Assembly (NCBI GenBank): GCA_963854835.1
Contig: OY978527.1
Span: 19,904,845 to 19,968,844, forward strand
Length of the DNA stretch: 64,000 bases
Origin: Megamerina dolium
Lineage: Eukaryota > Arthropoda > Insecta > Diptera > Megamerinidae
Direction of reading: 5' to 3'
The translations under genes were made by a program, and so were the position numbers. Below are positions 54,640 through 64,000 of this stretch, one piece after another. Within the stretch, counting starts at the first letter, position 1. Each line of letters opens with the position of its first letter. The notes under the pieces are model-generated. The model did no database searches and was not told the origin of the DNA. It worked only from the letters and a program-made list of their open reading frames with translations.

Positions 54640-55085
54640 GCTCAATATGTCATTATCCTTGAATTCCTGAATAAATATCCTGACTTTGCCAAGGGCATTA
54701 CCAAATGAGATAAATCAGCTGTAGATTACCTTAGCTCAGTTGTTTAGCAGTGCAGGATCAGCACTGAAGTATGCAAATGGATGGTAAAAAGAAAAATTAA
54801 ATTTTTGCAACAAATTAAATGGTTCTTTCTACCTTTTTTTATTAATACACATGACTTGAGTGGAAAAGCAAAATAAAAAGGAAGTTTATACATAACCAAA
54901 TCTGATACCTAGTAACTTATGGAGGAGATATTTCCAAACACCAATTGACGCGCACTGAAAAAGCGATTGTCGAAATAAGGCAGTCGGTGGAAGGTGCGGC
55001 GGCACTGCAATTGGTCTCAGAACAAACAAAGATGATGGAAGAAAGGATAAAATACCATCAACTTCATCAAAGCATTCAATAACTC
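54640..55085 (+). pseudogene. Zeste/Myb-SANT-like protein relic, transposon-associated
   Basis: AQYVIILEFLNKYPDFAKGI resembles the start of the zeste-type Myb/SANT-like domain (pattern QY..L..F...PDLAKG). Further on, YGGDISKHQLTRTEKAIVEI and QTKMMEERIKYHQLHQSIQ-stop match the C-terminal TGG..LT..E..I and coiled-coil ends of such proteins. They commonly accompany PIF/Harbinger-type transposons in insects. A stop and a deleted or spliced middle are seen. No transposase of that type is visible nearby. Confidence 0.55.
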
Positions 55086-55224
55086 TAATTTTGATTACAT
55101 ATTTTTTACTTCTTTTTAATAGACAGTGTTGGGGAGAATTTAAAAGGTACAATTATTCTCTTTATAAGTCACTTTAATTTTTATAAAGATATTGAACATT
55201 TTTTTAAATTTTGATTTCAGTGTG

Positions 55225-55482
55225 ACAATGCAAAATACCACCGAGGAACCAAAGCGGGAGGAACAACTCCGAATATTAACGATGTGTTTGGCACAGAAGT
55301 CACTTCAAAGCAGATAATATCCCGTTGGTTTACGAAGTTTCGTTATGGTGACTTCGATCTGACCAATGAACCACGTGGACTACCTGAGACGAAGGTGGAT
55401 AACGACGTGCTCAAAGCCACAATCAAATCGAATCCGGCCCAAAGTGCACACGATTTATCGTGTGGATTCATGGATCTTTGAA
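55225..55482 (+). pseudogene. Mariner transposase N-terminal fragment
   Basis: INDVFGTEVTSKQIISRWF, TKFRYGDFDLTNEPRGLPE and KVDNDVLKATIKSNPAQS give the HTH half and linker of a SETMAR-type mariner. It ends in a stop at 55482 without a catalytic domain. Confidence 0.78.
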
Positions 55483-55930
55483 TGTTGAGAAAAATAAAAG
55501 TTCCTCATTTTCATAATTTGCTTCTTTTACTTCTTCTTTGTTATTGAACGTATTTTTTTTTAATTATTGTACTGGTGTGTTAAAGCTATAAAAGAGTTTC
55601 ATGAGTAATCGATCTATTTAAAGTGTGCTTATGAGTACTCATAGTTATAAGTAAATAATTTGGAATTATTATTTTTACTCTTATGGTACTACATAACATA
55701 TGTTTGCAGCAGAAAAATCGTTTTAAAAAATAATAAATCATTCAACAACCGTGAGCTTATTTACAAACAATTTTTAAACATCTAACTGATGCCTAAGGAA
55801 ATGAAAGAAACTTCGAAATTTTATTGTAATTTTGAAATAGTTATTGTACCGTAAGTTGGGAAAGAGAGAAAGAGTGGTGAAACATATGCCCCTATCTCTA
55901 GCCCTTGGACCATCTACAAGACTTAAGATA

Positions 55931-57212
55931 CAAGGTGGGACAATTATGTATTAAGACTCGAACCATATCTCAGCAACCAAGCGCGCCATCCATGCATTTT
56001 GAAGCGTCAACCTTCCTCTACTAAGTGTCAAAATTTCATGGCATTTGGTTGACATTTAATGTTTATTGACATTCATTTTACAAAACACGTGTTCGTTTGA
56101 TGTTGAAATTTTAATATGGAGCAAAGATCGGTCATTAAATTCCACGCAAAAATTGATAAAAGTGCATCAGAAACATTCGGAATGATACAGCAAGGGTATG
56201 GCGATGCTTGCTTATCAAGATCAAATGTTTTTATATGGCATAAACGGTTTGTGGATGGCAGAGAGCCGCTGGAAGATGAAATAAAAGAAGGAAGGCCAAT
56301 TTCAGTGCGGACGCCGGAAACGATGCAGAAAGTTCGTGATTTTATTACAGAAAACCGCAATGCTTCATTGAAAATGACGGAAGAGGCCTTAAACATCAAC
56401 AGAGAAACTTTCCGACTCATTCTTCACTAGGATTTTGGCAAAACAAAGGTCTGCACGAGATTTGTTCCACAAAAATTAATGAGAGTCAGTCATTCTAGAG
56501 ACATGGTTGCCGCTGCAGAAAATGATCTAAACTTCCTGAAAACAATTGTTACGGGTGATGAAACATGGTGTTTCCAACACGATCCAGAAACCAAGCGTCA
56601 AAGTGCGGAATGGAAATCAAAAAATTTACCACAAGCCAAAAAAACAGCAAAAGTTCCATCAAAACTCAAAACAATGCTCATCACATTCTTCGATAGCAAA
56701 GGAATTATCCACAAAGAATTTGTTCCAACTGGTCAAACAGTTACTTCCACATGTTACCTTGAAGTTTTGAAGCGCTTGATGTCCAGAATCCGTCGTGTTC
56801 GACCAGAATACTGCGATCCAAAAACTTGGTCTTTGTTGCACGATAATGTACCGAGTCACACAGCACTCATTGTTCGTCAATTTTTGGCTCGGAATCAGGT
56901 CTGTGTGTTGAATCACCCGTCGTATTCACCTGATTTGGCACCGTGCGACTCTTTTTGTTCCCAAAACTGATATGAAGTTGAAATGATGCTTTTTTGATGA
57001 CATTCAGTCCATACAACGGAATTCGGCGAGGGCACTGGAGGCAATTCCGAAAAATGAGCTGGAACACGCGTTTGAATCACTTTTAAATCGATGTAACAAG
57101 TGTGTTGAATCAGGAGGATAATATTTCGAATAAATATACCGAAAAATTAGCAGATATCGTGTTTTAATTGTGTTTTCTAGAGGCAGTCTTAATACATAAT
57201 TGTTACACCTTG
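55931..57212 (+). mobile_element. Nearly full-length mariner transposon
   Basis: Terminal repeats CAAGGTG..ACAATTATGTATTAAGACT at both ends with a two-base difference, flanked by TA. Length is 1282 bp, normal for mariner. It contains one transposase gene with few lesions. Confidence 0.9.
56116..57121 (+). pseudogene. Mariner transposase (DD34D), few lesions
   Basis: Starts MEQRSVIKFHAKIDKSASET. The HTH part contains VFIWHKRFVDGREPLEDE and KEGRPISVRTPETMQKV. A TAG stop occurs at 56428. The catalytic part follows: TGDETWCFQHDPETKRQSAEW, FDSKGIIHKEFVPTGQTV, LLHDNVPSHTA and YSPDLAPCDSF, so D, D and the third D of the DD34D triad are present. A one-base frameshift after PCDSF and another stop precede the C-terminal stretch ALEAIPKNELEHAFESLLN, which ends at 57121. 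Nuclear cut-and-paste transposase of the mariner family. Confidence 0.88.
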
Positions 57213-57229
57213 TATGTTCAATTCAAGAA

Positions 57230-57490
57230 AAATATTAATTTTCTATGGGAGCAAATTTTGTGGGTGAGTTCATAGAGTGGGTTAGACATAGGGAATAAGT
57301 ATGGCCTATTCTTAGTATTGTTATATATTTTTCAATTTTCAACGATATAAACTTAAAGTTTGTAGGCAAGTTCATCTAAGAGTTGGGTATAGAGAGTAAG
57401 TATGTTCAGAAAAAATTTTAACATCATACATTTTACGCACCTAGGGGCGATTCTTAGTCGATTTCACGAAACCAATTTAATTGAAAAATC
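57230..57490 (+). repeat. Member of the dispersed 'ctctagg' repeat family
   Basis: Contains 'catcatacattttacgcacc', then 'taggggcgattcttagtcga'. It also has an internal near-duplication ('gggtgagttcatagagtggg' and 'ggcaagttcatctaagagtt'). Confidence 0.4.
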
Positions 57491-57654
57491 ATTTTTTTCA
57501 GTTTCACCTTTCGACTTAATTTTTATTTAAATGGTCGCGTATGTATGTATGATTATTGCGAGCATTTCAAATTCAATTGAATAAAAAATACTTAACTCGA
57601 AACCAATATATTGGAGTTTAATCCTTTAATGCTCACTGTATATTGGCTTTTTGT

Positions 57655-57935
57655 ACAAAAAGATGTGGGATCGATACCGGGTACGGCTAATTTAACAACA
57701 GTTTTTTCCATAGAGATTAAAAAATGGTTTTGCTTTCAAATGATACTCACTTGTCAACAAATTGACAATTCTTTCAATAATTAAAATTCATTATCAAAAA
57801 GTTTGTGCTGTGCTGAGCTCAGAAAGAGTGATGTCGCAACAGTGTCATGCCGTTCGGGATCGGCTAATATAGAGTTAAGCTAATATAAGTTTCACCAAGC
57901 TTCTTCGGAGTCTTTGTGCGAATAACGAATTGAAC
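57655..57935 (+). mobile_element. Degenerate SINE relic
   Basis: 'gggatcgataccgggtacgg' (B-box region), 'actcacttgtcaacaaattg', 'gctcagaaagagtgatgtcg' and 'gccgttcgggatcggctaa' follow SINE order, strongly diverged. Confidence 0.6.
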
Positions 57936-58530
57936 TAATATATTTGAAAAAAGTTGTTTATAAATTAAAAAGGAAAAATGTTTAAAGTATTATATATCGG
58001 AAAGGTCTTCTTTGACATCCTCCTAAACTACTTATAGGAATAAAAATATGTATTTCAACAGTATTATGTATGTTACTGTGGAACATTTCTTCTATTGTTG
58101 CAAGCGATCAAATTCGTAAATAGGCCCGTAGTTATAGGCCATGTTAGAATCATCTTAAACTTAGAATCGGCTTTTTTGGCATATATCCTTCACAAAAGTC
58201 CTATTTTATCTTTAAGATGATTTTAACTTTAACTATGAATACGGGTCTTAGCGTTTAGACATGTATCGTGCCATATAGCACTTTAGTGTTGCTCCCATAG
58301 TCTGTATTGTCGAGTTCTACATACATATGTCTAGTATATATACGATGAGCACACGAGAAATGATGAAAGGTGTTTTTACTTTCGATCCGCCTAAGACCGC
58401 TTTAATATTTTTAATGTTTCCCCTTCAAAGAAAACTCTTTCTCATCCTTTGACAACACTTGCCTTATGTTTTATTTTATTCCCATCACTAAAACCTTTAA
58501 TATCTTTCATACTACTTTCATAGTAGGTAC
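57936..58530. other. AT-rich DNA without supported features
   Basis: No gene or repeat recognised. Confidence 0.35.
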
Positions 58531-59090
58531 TACATTGCTGCAGGAATGTATTCATTTGCATCTTCAAAACACTCTATTAATATTAGAATAGAATCTCTCA
58601 TTCATTCTCTCTAAGCAAATACGAATTAGAATGAATAAAATGTAAATAGAATGGAATGGAGCGTATTTTTCGTTTTCATAGAATGAGTAGAATCTCAACA
58701 TTTGCAAATGGAAGTAAAGCACTTGAGAGTACTCTAAATATTCGTTTTGCTTTACTATGTTACATTACAACATATATAAGCAAAAAATACAGTCGATAAA
58801 AGAACATAACGCGAAAAGACACAGTAATACAAATCATCAGTGCCAGTCATGAAAAGCACAAACAATTATAACGTACAACATACTCGTAGTACTCTCAAAT
58901 ATTTGTTTATTGGAGGAGAAAAAACGAATGTATGGAATATTTCTTGTACAAGAAATGAGTGGAGTATTCTACTTGCCTAATATTTTACTCTCACTCATTC
59001 TCATTCTATTTAGATATGCCTTGCAAATATTGTACATGTTTTGAAAGTAAAGAGAATCATTACTCTCAAATACATTCTCGCAGCTCTTTA
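58531..59090. mobile_element. hAT-type MITE, copy 2 (inverted relative to copy 1)
   Basis: Flanked by GTAGGTAC (58523-58530) and GTAGGTAA (59091-59098), an 8-bp duplication with one mismatch. Its reverse complement matches 19868-20377 along the whole length, with a ~30-bp extra segment near 58790. Ends TACATTGCTGCAGG and CTCGCAGCTCTTTA. Confidence 0.85.
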
Positions 59091-59394
59091 GTAGGTAATT
59101 TTCAGTAAAAAACACAAGGACAAAGAACAATCAAATACTCTGATGAAGTAACTAATTAAAATCTTTTATTTAAGACTCAAATTTGAAATGATAATGCAAG
59201 ATTTCAAAACATTTTATATTTTATATTTTTTATGGTTGCAACAAACAATATTGTTTTTTTTTTTTTTCATTGTAAAATTCTTTCATCAATAAAACAATTT
59301 CACATCAAACATCTGTATACGAATATATAATTATATACAGATGTACATACAAAAACATAGGTATGTTTGTTGTTAAAATTTTGTTAAACGATGA

Positions 59395-60275
59395 TTGTGC
59401 TTCAAAAGTATCCTAACTGGTACTGAATTATACAGTGGCGACACCTGTTGGCACTTCATGAACAATTTCACCAAGAAATTTAACACCCAAAAGGTGCAAC
59501 GAGCCTACAGCAGGCTCTATTTTAAAACCAATAAAATATTCACCGAAAAGTACGAATTGACGGAAAAATGTGTGACGAAAATATGGTGATGACTGCTTGC
59601 CGCCTATGTAAGTCAACGACTTGTTTCATCAGCTCCAAAGTGCCAGAGAGGTTACTCAGGATGAAGATGGGAGTGATCGGCCGTAAACTGGAAGGAGTGG
59701 AAAAAACTCTCAGAAAATTTGTTTTTCCTCTATGCAAGGATATTGAAGATATTGAAGATCAAGAACGCAATGATCGCCCTAAAACTGGGAGAAAAGTGAA
59801 GAAAATCGCTCCAAAATGTTGGTAAGAACGTTAAAGGAGGACTTCGGTATATTTGCAACATATATTTTCTCCATTTTTGTCGATATTTAGGAGCGTAAGA
59901 TCTGAGCTCTATTTGTTTCGCAAGAGTTGACGAGCTCGCTTTATTTCACAAAAGTTGACGGACCACCGAAAAATTAGTCGTGTAAAACGCTTTAGAAGCT
60001 TTTGCGTGCTAAAATTGTCGTTTGTTTACGGAATGACGCTCCGAGAGTGTCAAAATGTCGTAGAAATGCAGGTTTTAATATTCATTCTTATGTTAATAAA
60101 TGGCGCCTCTGTCAAAACTTTTCAAAATACATTATGTATTTTGCTACTCCAAAATCTTTTTTATGTTTTCTTTTTTATGATTCAAACAATAACATTAGAC
60201 TATTTTAACTACGTAATAGTTTATGTAATGAATTCCACTAGGTATTCTTACTTATGTTATTTCTTTAAGAAGTAA
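59395..60275 (+). other. Region with unrecognised ORFs
   Basis: ORFs 59395-59589, 59568-59825 and 59955-60275 overlap or follow one another. The second ends in DQERNDRPKTGRKVKKIAP, faintly like a DNA-transposon linker (D.ERSGRPKTGR). The rest has no known domain. It may be a decayed transposase read in broken frames. Confidence 0.25.
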
Positions 60276-61045
60276 TTATAAGTAATACTAAATGTCTCAG
60301 ACAGATTGTACTTAACCCATTAACGACCAACATGACATATACGTTATAAATGGAATAAAAAAACGCTACTTTGAATTTAGGTTTTAAAAAATTGTTTATT
60401 TATTAATTAATCATGTTAACACATTCATTTTAGTTATCACATACATATTACCTTATCTACGTTTTTTTTTTTTTTTTTGTATATTGCCATGAATTATACA
60501 AAATTTATTTTCCATTTGTTTGCGGATGATATTATGAAATAAATAAATAAACAAAACGCATACATATCTATGTTGGAAATAGAATTTCTTATGAGTAAAA
60601 ATTGAATGCCTACTAATAAATAGTATCTAGTCGTATGTAAATTTTATATAAGAGACAACAATAATATATATTCATTAAGCGCAAAAAACACAAAAAAAAA
60701 ACAACTAAATTAAATTAGAATGTGCTGACAACAGAACCATCTGACAGCAGTGTATGACGTCACTAAGAAACGCAGCCACACACACGCTGCTGGTGCCACT
60801 TTCAATGCTGTTGCATTATTGTAAAGTACGAAAACAAATACATTATCTGTTTTGTTTTTCCACTCTTTGTTACAAAAATATGTACAGAATTTATGTAGAA
60901 CACCGAATAAATATGGTATTGTAAACATTTAAGCAAACGTTTTTATACCGCACCAAAGAAATATAGAAATATGCTATAAATAAAAAAAAAATGTAACATT
61001 AAAAATCGCGCGAGATTCATTCCATTTTTTTGACAAATATCAATA
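60276..61045. other. AT-rich DNA with a piggyBac-like end
   Basis: TTAACCCATTAACGA near 60315 repeats the end of the MITE at 34945-35182. Its partner end was not found. A T-run lies near 60466-60478. Confidence 0.3.
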
Positions 61046-61403
61046 CCATCAAATGGGGTGATTGTGGACAAAACTTCACGAGAAAATAAAAATTTTAAAC
61101 CGTTTTTCTTTTCAAATACATTTAAATGGTATATTCACCAATTGAACACACTCTAAATACACCATATAAAAAAACCTTGTATGATGTCATTCAGTGTTGA
61201 CATTTTAGTAATGCATATTTCTTCTTCATTGATGTATAAGAAAAAAAAGCTCTGAATGGTTTTTCGATTCTTTTATTAATTCACATTGTTGTTCATAATT
61301 ATTTGAGAAAAACGTGATTTGCATATTATATATTAAATATGTAAAAGAACATACTATATGCCATTAGAGGTGCCGTAAAATGCGTTGTTTAACCACATAA
61401 AGT

Positions 61404-62287
61404 GTGAATTCAAAGAAATTAGGTGGACAAACAGCTTTAAAACCAGAAGTTGAGAACGACATAATGAAAACCCTAATATTATGTCCTGAATGGTATTTTC
61501 CAATCGATTGCAAGTTACGCAATGATTCTTGGACTGTTGGAGGACCTCCTAATACACATTATAATCGAACAAAATCTGGATGGTTCGATACAATGTCATT
61601 TCATAATTGGCTTTTAAAAAGGTTGCTGCTCCACATTTGGAACGATTAAATAGAAAAAAGATCAGTAAAAAAAAAATAAATAAATATGTGGCACTTAAAG
61701 CCCCAAAGGGCTCATTGGCCGAGCTTCTCTTCCATTACTGTTGTGCGTGTTAAATTTTGACAGTATTAGAAGGGACCTACTTATTTTAGCCGGTTCCCAA
61801 CGGCAGAACCCTTGTGACATCACTTTTTCTGAGCTTTGTCACAGAGTTTTTTTAGAAGCTTTTTCATGGCAAGTTGTGGCAAGCAATCGCTAATTGCTTG
61901 CCGACAGGTGGGTACCGTTCGAAAGAAAAATCTTTTCGATATTAAATTTGTTATGCATCAGCCGGGTATTGTACCACGACCTACAGATCAGAAGGCGAAC
62001 ACACTAACCACTGAGCTACGGCACCCACTTTGTATACTACAAATATTAAACAAAATTTCAAAATCGGTCATTTGACCGTCCCGTGGTAGGTTTAGTGTTA
62101 ATGTCCAACCTGGTGATAGTGTAACTGAAGAAGATATCACTAGTATAACTTCTACATCAAATGCAAGACAAGAAAGCGTCCAAAACAACCTAAAAGACAT
62201 CCTGCAGCAATTACAAAGCGTCGTAAAAGTCAAAGAAATCGACTTCAAGTCGATTATCATGAAATCAGCTCGGATGGCGATGATTAG
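61404..62287 (+). pseudogene. pogo/CENP-B-like transposase, deleted and interrupted
   Basis: NSKKLGGQTALKPEVENDIM and CPEWYFPID give the CENP-B-type DNA-binding region. After a deletion, GGPPNTHYNRTKSGWFDTM and FHNWLLKRLLLH give the start of the DDE_1 catalytic domain. After the SINE, VQPGDSVTEEDI and then, in a shifted frame, RPKQPKRHPAAITKRRKS with ISSDGDD-stop give the basic C-terminal tail. The catalytic core is missing. Confidence 0.75.
61672..62028 (-). mobile_element. tRNA-derived SINE, copy h
   Basis: Full-length minus-strand copy (head GAGCTACGGCACCCAC in reverse; B box slightly changed) inside the pogo-like transposase relic. Confidence 0.9.
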
Positions 62288-62889
62288 TCAAACAATCTCT
62301 CTTAAAACACATTCAAAATTTTCAATTTTTAGAAAATATTTTTTTTTTTCATTTTTTAAGAAAATAAATCACAGTACACATAAAAAATATCGATTTAGTT
62401 GTTTTTAATTGGTTGTCTGATTGAGTGTCTACAATCACCCTATTTTACTATTTTGAACAAAATGAAAATTTTTATTATTTTTTTTTTAATATTATTCGTA
62501 CGAATGAAAACGAATGAATGATGGGTCCTTGAAGTACTTCCCCATGGCTGTAGAACGCATTTAGTTTCAGACAGATCCATTTATCTTATCTAAGACTAAG
62601 ACTGCAGCAATCTTGCTCTAAAATTTAAAACTGTCCACAATTAACCTATTTGATGGTACCCTATAAACAATATCACGATAGCAAATAACAACGGTACATT
62701 CTTAATACATTTTTGATCTCCAAAATGTCCTTAAATATTAAATTTTCTTCATTTTCAAAAGTAAACGCATAAAAATGGGTGGGTTAGTAAAAAATTCTTG
62801 TGATAATACACACTTTTGACTACAAATTTCCTCCAGTTCACATAAATTTGAGCTCTTTATAAAGCTTGCGAGATATTTTACATCAATGC

Positions 62890-63096
62890 GGGCCACACGA
62901 ACACTAAAACATTTGCATTAGTGTATGTGTATGTCAAAGAGAGTACGTGAAGATGCGCAACAGTCTTGCTTCGTCAAAAGTTAAACAGCAACTGAGAAGC
63001 GAAAGCATAAAATCGTGCTTACACATAGTTATCGTTGGTGTGAAAACACTACAAACAACTACAAATTGTGCAACTCTTGGACGGCTAGGTTTTACA
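62890..63096 (+). repeat. Two-copy dispersed repeat, copy 2
   Basis: Matches 30260-30545 in the same orientation but lacks about 100 bases in the middle. Confidence 0.7.
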
Positions 63097-63849
63097 TCAT
63101 CCGAGGCAACTCTGTCAAATTATTTAATCTCTAAAATCTCAAATGTGTCGTAAACGTGCAGCAAAGTGTTGGGGAGATCTACATTAAATATATGATTTTT
63201 GACTCTTCTTCTATGCCATGTCTGCAGAAGTCGTGCGCTCAGTTGCTCGATCCCATTCTTACCGGTATGTACCGGTGATTACACAATACCCTTATCTAAA
63301 ATGAATTGATTGTTGAGGCGGTTCCATAAGAAATTTGGTCAAATGTTGCACGACTCTCTACACGTTTATATGCATATATAACGAGTAGGCTTTTGGTTCG
63401 ACTCCATTCTATCTTTTGTCAAAAAATATAGACCGTCCTAAACATTATGGAACATGTCCCGAGATTGTTCTGTCAGTTAATTCTCTCCTAATTAACCAGT
63501 TTCCATGTGTTCAATTGAGTGCACAAGTCTGCGAATGCAGAAGGAAGTTATTAAGTAGTGTAATTTAATCCAGATTACAATTCCCGAGAATGTAACCGAA
63601 AGCCGACACCTACGTTAGCTTCACATTAACTGCTCAGAGCAAGAGGTATTTCGGGGATTTTCATTTTAGGATATTAGTTCTTAGAGCTTTTATAGCCTCC
63701 TGTGAAATTAACAATGATTCTCAATGAGATTTTTCTCTATTTGATGATAAATAGCGTCACGTCTATATTCTCACCATTTTAATTTAATTTGGAACTGTCA
63801 GAATTTCATGAAATTATATTCTGAAATTTCTTTAAAATTTGTATATTCG
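63097..63849. other. Unassigned DNA
   Basis: Possibly the degraded upstream part of the RTE-like LINE that follows. No frame is convincing. Confidence 0.3.
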
Positions 63850-64000
63850 CCCAATCTTGGAGAAGACCCTAGAAAAATAGATCGACACACACCATCTATT
63901 TGTTGATTATAAATCCGCTACACAAGAATGTCTGAGTTCGGTATTCCTGCAAAGCTTATTCGACGTTGTAGAATGACACTGCATAACTTCTGTTGTGCAG
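63850..64000 (+). pseudogene. RTE-like LINE reverse transcriptase fragment (runs off the window)
   Basis: ILEKTLEK-stop-IDTHHLFVDYKSA is followed, in another frame, by MSEFGIPAKLIRRCRMTLHN. It matches the RT palm region of RTE-like LINEs (pattern LF.DY..AFD ... GIP.KLI.L..M.L). A stop and a frameshift show decay. Confidence 0.65.

Larger units (their letters stand above)
61046..62448 (+). mobile_element. pogo/Tigger-like transposon with internal deletion and SINE insertion
   Basis: Ends share GGGTGATTGT.GACA (left near 61055; right, inverted, near 62425) and are flanked by TA. The interior contains a pogo-type transposase relic interrupted by a full-length SINE. Confidence 0.75.

Overview
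The window reads as AT-rich dipteran (higher fly) genomic DNA that is almost entirely made of transposable elements, plus one clear host gene. A tephritid-like fruit fly is my best guess. It rests on the fly-type flapwing protein, fly-like intron sizes and the mix of Tc1/mariner, hAT, Jockey-type and tRNA-SINE families, so it is inference.

Host gene: the minus strand at 16835-19823 carries four consecutive coding exons of the PP1-beta catalytic subunit (Drosophila flapwing, flw). They join in frame to a 312-codon C-terminal part of a protein of about 330 residues. The first coding exon (about 17 residues) is not recognised and probably lies upstream, beyond the TE-packed intron that may fill much of the window to the right. 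The last intron (16949-18865) holds a SINE, a LINE relic and a dispersed repeat. A hAT-type MITE sits about 45 bp upstream of the first visible acceptor.

Layout. 1-1745: 5' part of a Jockey-type LINE (ORF1 and the start of ORF2). 2350-4330: decayed Ty3/gypsy gag-protease-RT. 4488-7751: two tandem copies of a 1.6-kb element with 13-bp terminal inverted repeats and internal 298-bp subrepeats. 9-16 kb: SINE, LINE relic, foldback element. 20-26 kb: hAT MITE, palindromic SINE, two mariner derivatives, Jockey RT relic. 27.9-29.4 kb: Tc1 element. 30.5-36.8 kb: nested SINEs, and a hAT-flanked composite containing a SINE, a TTAA-type MITE and an RTE-like LINE. 37.3-39.5 kb: Tc1 with long IR/DR-type repeats, itself split by a MITE flanked by TTA. 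40-46 kb: hAT transposase, LINE, Tc1 and mariner relics, foldback element. 50-52 kb: long (AT)n array followed by a nearly intact DUF4817-type transposon. 54-57 kb: zeste/Myb-like relic and a nearly intact mariner. 58.5 kb: second copy of the flw-adjacent MITE. 61-62.4 kb: pogo-like element split by a SINE. 63.85-64 kb: RTE-like RT running off the end.

Several nested insertions have target duplications visible directly in the sequence, and two restore a known reading frame or consensus when removed in thought. This gives a relative chronology of element activity. I found no bacterial-style operon, CRISPR array or defence system. The most notable signals are the TE load around flw, the perfect 111-bp SINE palindrome and the nested elements. 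All coordinates and translations were read by eye.
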